This document shows positions 6,540 through 7,135 of a DNA stretch of 7,135 nt, piece after piece. The position numbers and the translations under genes were made by a program. The notes below the pieces were generated by a model. The model was not told the origin of the DNA. It did no database searches and worked only from the letters and a program-made list of their open reading frames with translations. The DNA comes from Acidimicrobiia bacterium (lineage in GTDB: Bacteria > Actinomycetota > Acidimicrobiia > IMCC26256 > PALSA-555). The stretch spans positions 1-7,135 of the forward strand of contig JAFMJM010000123.1 in the NCBI GenBank assembly GCA_017853455.1, read 5' to 3'. The stretch's first letter is position 1, and each line of letters begins with the position of its first letter.

Positions 6540-6577
6540 TCGGACACTGTTCGGACGTCCGTCCGAAGCGGGTCCGA
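6540..6577. repeat. symmetric dyad with four TCGGAC/GTCCGA copies
   Basis: TCGGAC occurs at 6540-6545 and 6551-6556, and its complement GTCCGA at 6561-6566 and 6572-6577. Both pairs share the same centre (6558.5). The inner arms extend to a perfect 7-bp stem, TTCGGAC (6550-6556) with GTCCGAA (6561-6567), and a 4-base loop. The outer pair stacks across a mostly unpaired internal loop. The copies step by 11, 10 and 11 bases, close to one helical turn each. It lies between the secreted-protein stop and the strong hairpin. It could be an RNA structure or a protein-binding site. Confidence 0.6.
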
Positions 6578-6582
6578 CGAAC

Positions 6583-6618
6583 CGGAGGGGGTGACCGCGC
6601 CAGCGGTCGCCCCCTCCG
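6583..6618. terminator. strong 16-bp hairpin, likely bidirectional terminator
   Basis: Bases 6583-6598 pair with 6603-6618 over 16 positions: 15 Watson-Crick pairs plus one T-G wobble (6592/6609), with a 4-base loop GCCA. The stem holds a run of five G-C pairs. On the plus strand it is followed by a short T-containing tail (TCGTT) but no real U-run, which is common for GC-rich bacteria. It sits between convergent genes: the secreted protein ends at 6528 on the plus strand and the tiny membrane ORF ends at 6623 on the minus strand. It can therefore serve both transcripts. Confidence 0.75.
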
Positions 6619-6622
6619 TCGT

Positions 6623-6736
6623 TCATGCGGCGGCGGTGTGCCCGAAGTGGCCGCTCCAGCCGGTGCCCGGAGCACGCCGACGACGTCGGCGCAGGAGGAC
6701 CGCCACCACGGCCAGGAGCAACGCACCGGACAGCAT
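6623..6736 (-). CDS. tiny single-pass membrane protein, 37 aa, possibly the rear part of an interrupted gene
   Basis: This short frame was found by reading the gap between the SnoaL-like gene and the terminator. From the ATG at 6736 it encodes a hydrophobic stretch (MLSGALLLAVVAVLL, 1-15) followed directly by six arginines, then APGTGWSGHFGHTAAA and a stop. A hydrophobic helix followed by a basic cluster predicts a membrane span with the C-terminus inside. An in-frame GTG at 6742 would add two residues and lengthen the span. The same frame continues upstream to a GTG at 6790 that overlaps the SnoaL stop (GTGA), but a TGA at 6754-6752 breaks it. With that codon read through, the product would be 55 codons. 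It is either a real small membrane protein with an internal start or a decayed gene. The strong hairpin begins just beyond its stop, which suggests the transcript extends through here. Confidence 0.4.
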   Translation of the reverse strand: MLSGALLLAVVAVLLRRRRRRAPGTGWSGHFGHTAAA

Positions 6737-6786
6737 CGCCACCGCCGGGGATCACGGCAGCATCGACGGCTCCCGGCCGCCGGGCG

Positions 6787-7135
6787 TCACGCGCCGATCG
6801 ACCAGAGGCCATCGACGAAACGCTGGTCCTCGTCGAACAGCCAGCACTCGCGCAACTTCCCGTCGGCGACGCGGTAGAGCAGGATCCGGCGAACCCGACG
6901 AGGTGGATCTCCCAGGTCCTCCGTGACCACGAGCGCGCCCGTCGTCGCGCCCACGAGAACGTCGTCGACCGCGATCAACGTTCGCGACGAGCGCACCGAC
7001 GCCAGCCCGAGTGCAGCGAACGCCGCTTCCCGACCGACGTGCGAACCGGCCAGCGGACTCGCACCGAAGTAGTGCAGCTCGATGTCGTCGTGATACGCAG
7101 CGAGCACTGCGTCGAGGTCGCCGGCCAGCCACGCG
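6787..7135 (-). CDS. SnoaL/NTF2-like domain protein, 5' truncated
   Basis: This is a protein of the NTF2-like (SnoaL-like) fold, a cone-shaped alpha+beta barrel used by small enzymes and ligand-binding proteins. The first visible codons read AWLAGDLDAVLAAYHDDIEL, the classic opening helix of this family ('..W..GD.dav...ya.Di.l'). Next come SPLAGSHVGREAAF, matching the usual 'G..G.eai..f' segment, and then three or four beta strands (TLIAVDDVLVGATTG, GALVVTEDL, RRILLYRVADGKLRECWLFDED). The last strand, W-x-F-D-E-D, is family-typical. Translation is open to the window edge, so the true start lies beyond 7135 and probably only 10-20 residues are missing. An internal GTG at 7107 would cut off the first helix and is unlikely to be the start. 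No catalytic role can be assigned, because this fold covers many functions. The stop overlaps a GTG of the interrupted membrane ORF. Confidence 0.82.
   Translation of the reverse strand, partial: AWLAGDLDAVLAAYHDDIELHYFGASPLAGSHVGREAAFAALGLASVRSSRTLIAVDDVLVGATTGALVVTEDLGDPPRRVRRILLYRVADGKLRECWLFDEDQRFVDGLWSIGA

Noticed and set aside
6675..6691. CGCCGAC/GTCGGCG 7-bp inverted repeat
   Set aside because: It lies inside the run of arginine codons of the small membrane ORF and is explained by that codon composition.
6693..6698. AGGAGG Shine-Dalgarno-like sequence on the plus strand
   Set aside because: No start codon follows at a usable distance, and the plus-strand frame here is Arg-rich shadow.

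Overview
This is a very GC-rich window, with G or C at most third codon positions, GTG starts, 4-base stop/start overlaps and lipobox lipoproteins. It fits a high-GC actinomycete-type bacterium. A deep branch such as Acidimicrobiia is possible but is only an inference. No mobile element, CRISPR array, tRNA or rRNA is visible. The window is almost fully coding. Long open frames on the opposite strand are shadows caused by the base composition.

Left block (1-1969, plus strand): the 3' part of a zinc-less MDR/quinone-oxidoreductase-type dehydrogenase, translationally coupled through a GTGA overlap to a PAPS-dependent sulfotransferase. Together they suggest redox and sulfation steps on a small organic substrate.

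Middle block (1998-4950, minus strand, read right to left): three tightly packed genes that all encode exported proteins. They are a Sec-secreted secretory lipase, a lipoprotein of unknown family, and an LpqC/PHB-depolymerase-like lipoprotein esterase. They look like one operon for ester hydrolysis outside the cell. Its left end faces the sulfotransferase gene across a 28-base gap.

A 93-base divergent promoter region (4951-5043) separates this operon from a plus-strand gene (5044-5961) for a strongly acidic 305-residue protein that I do not recognise. Both sides have a -10-like hexamer exactly 6 bases before the start codon, which suggests leaderless transcripts. Next comes a small secreted helical protein (6079-6528) behind a possible ECF-sigma promoter. 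Its 3' flank holds two inverted-repeat structures: a symmetric four-copy TCGGAC/GTCCGA dyad and a strong 16-bp terminator-like hairpin.

Right block (6623-7135, minus strand): a SnoaL/NTF2-like protein running off the window, followed by a tiny single-pass membrane ORF. That ORF appears to be the back half of a 55-codon frame interrupted by an in-frame TGA. The best leads for something new are the interrupted small membrane gene, the four-copy dyad, the unknown lipoprotein and the unknown acidic protein. I see no clear defence or other large novel system.
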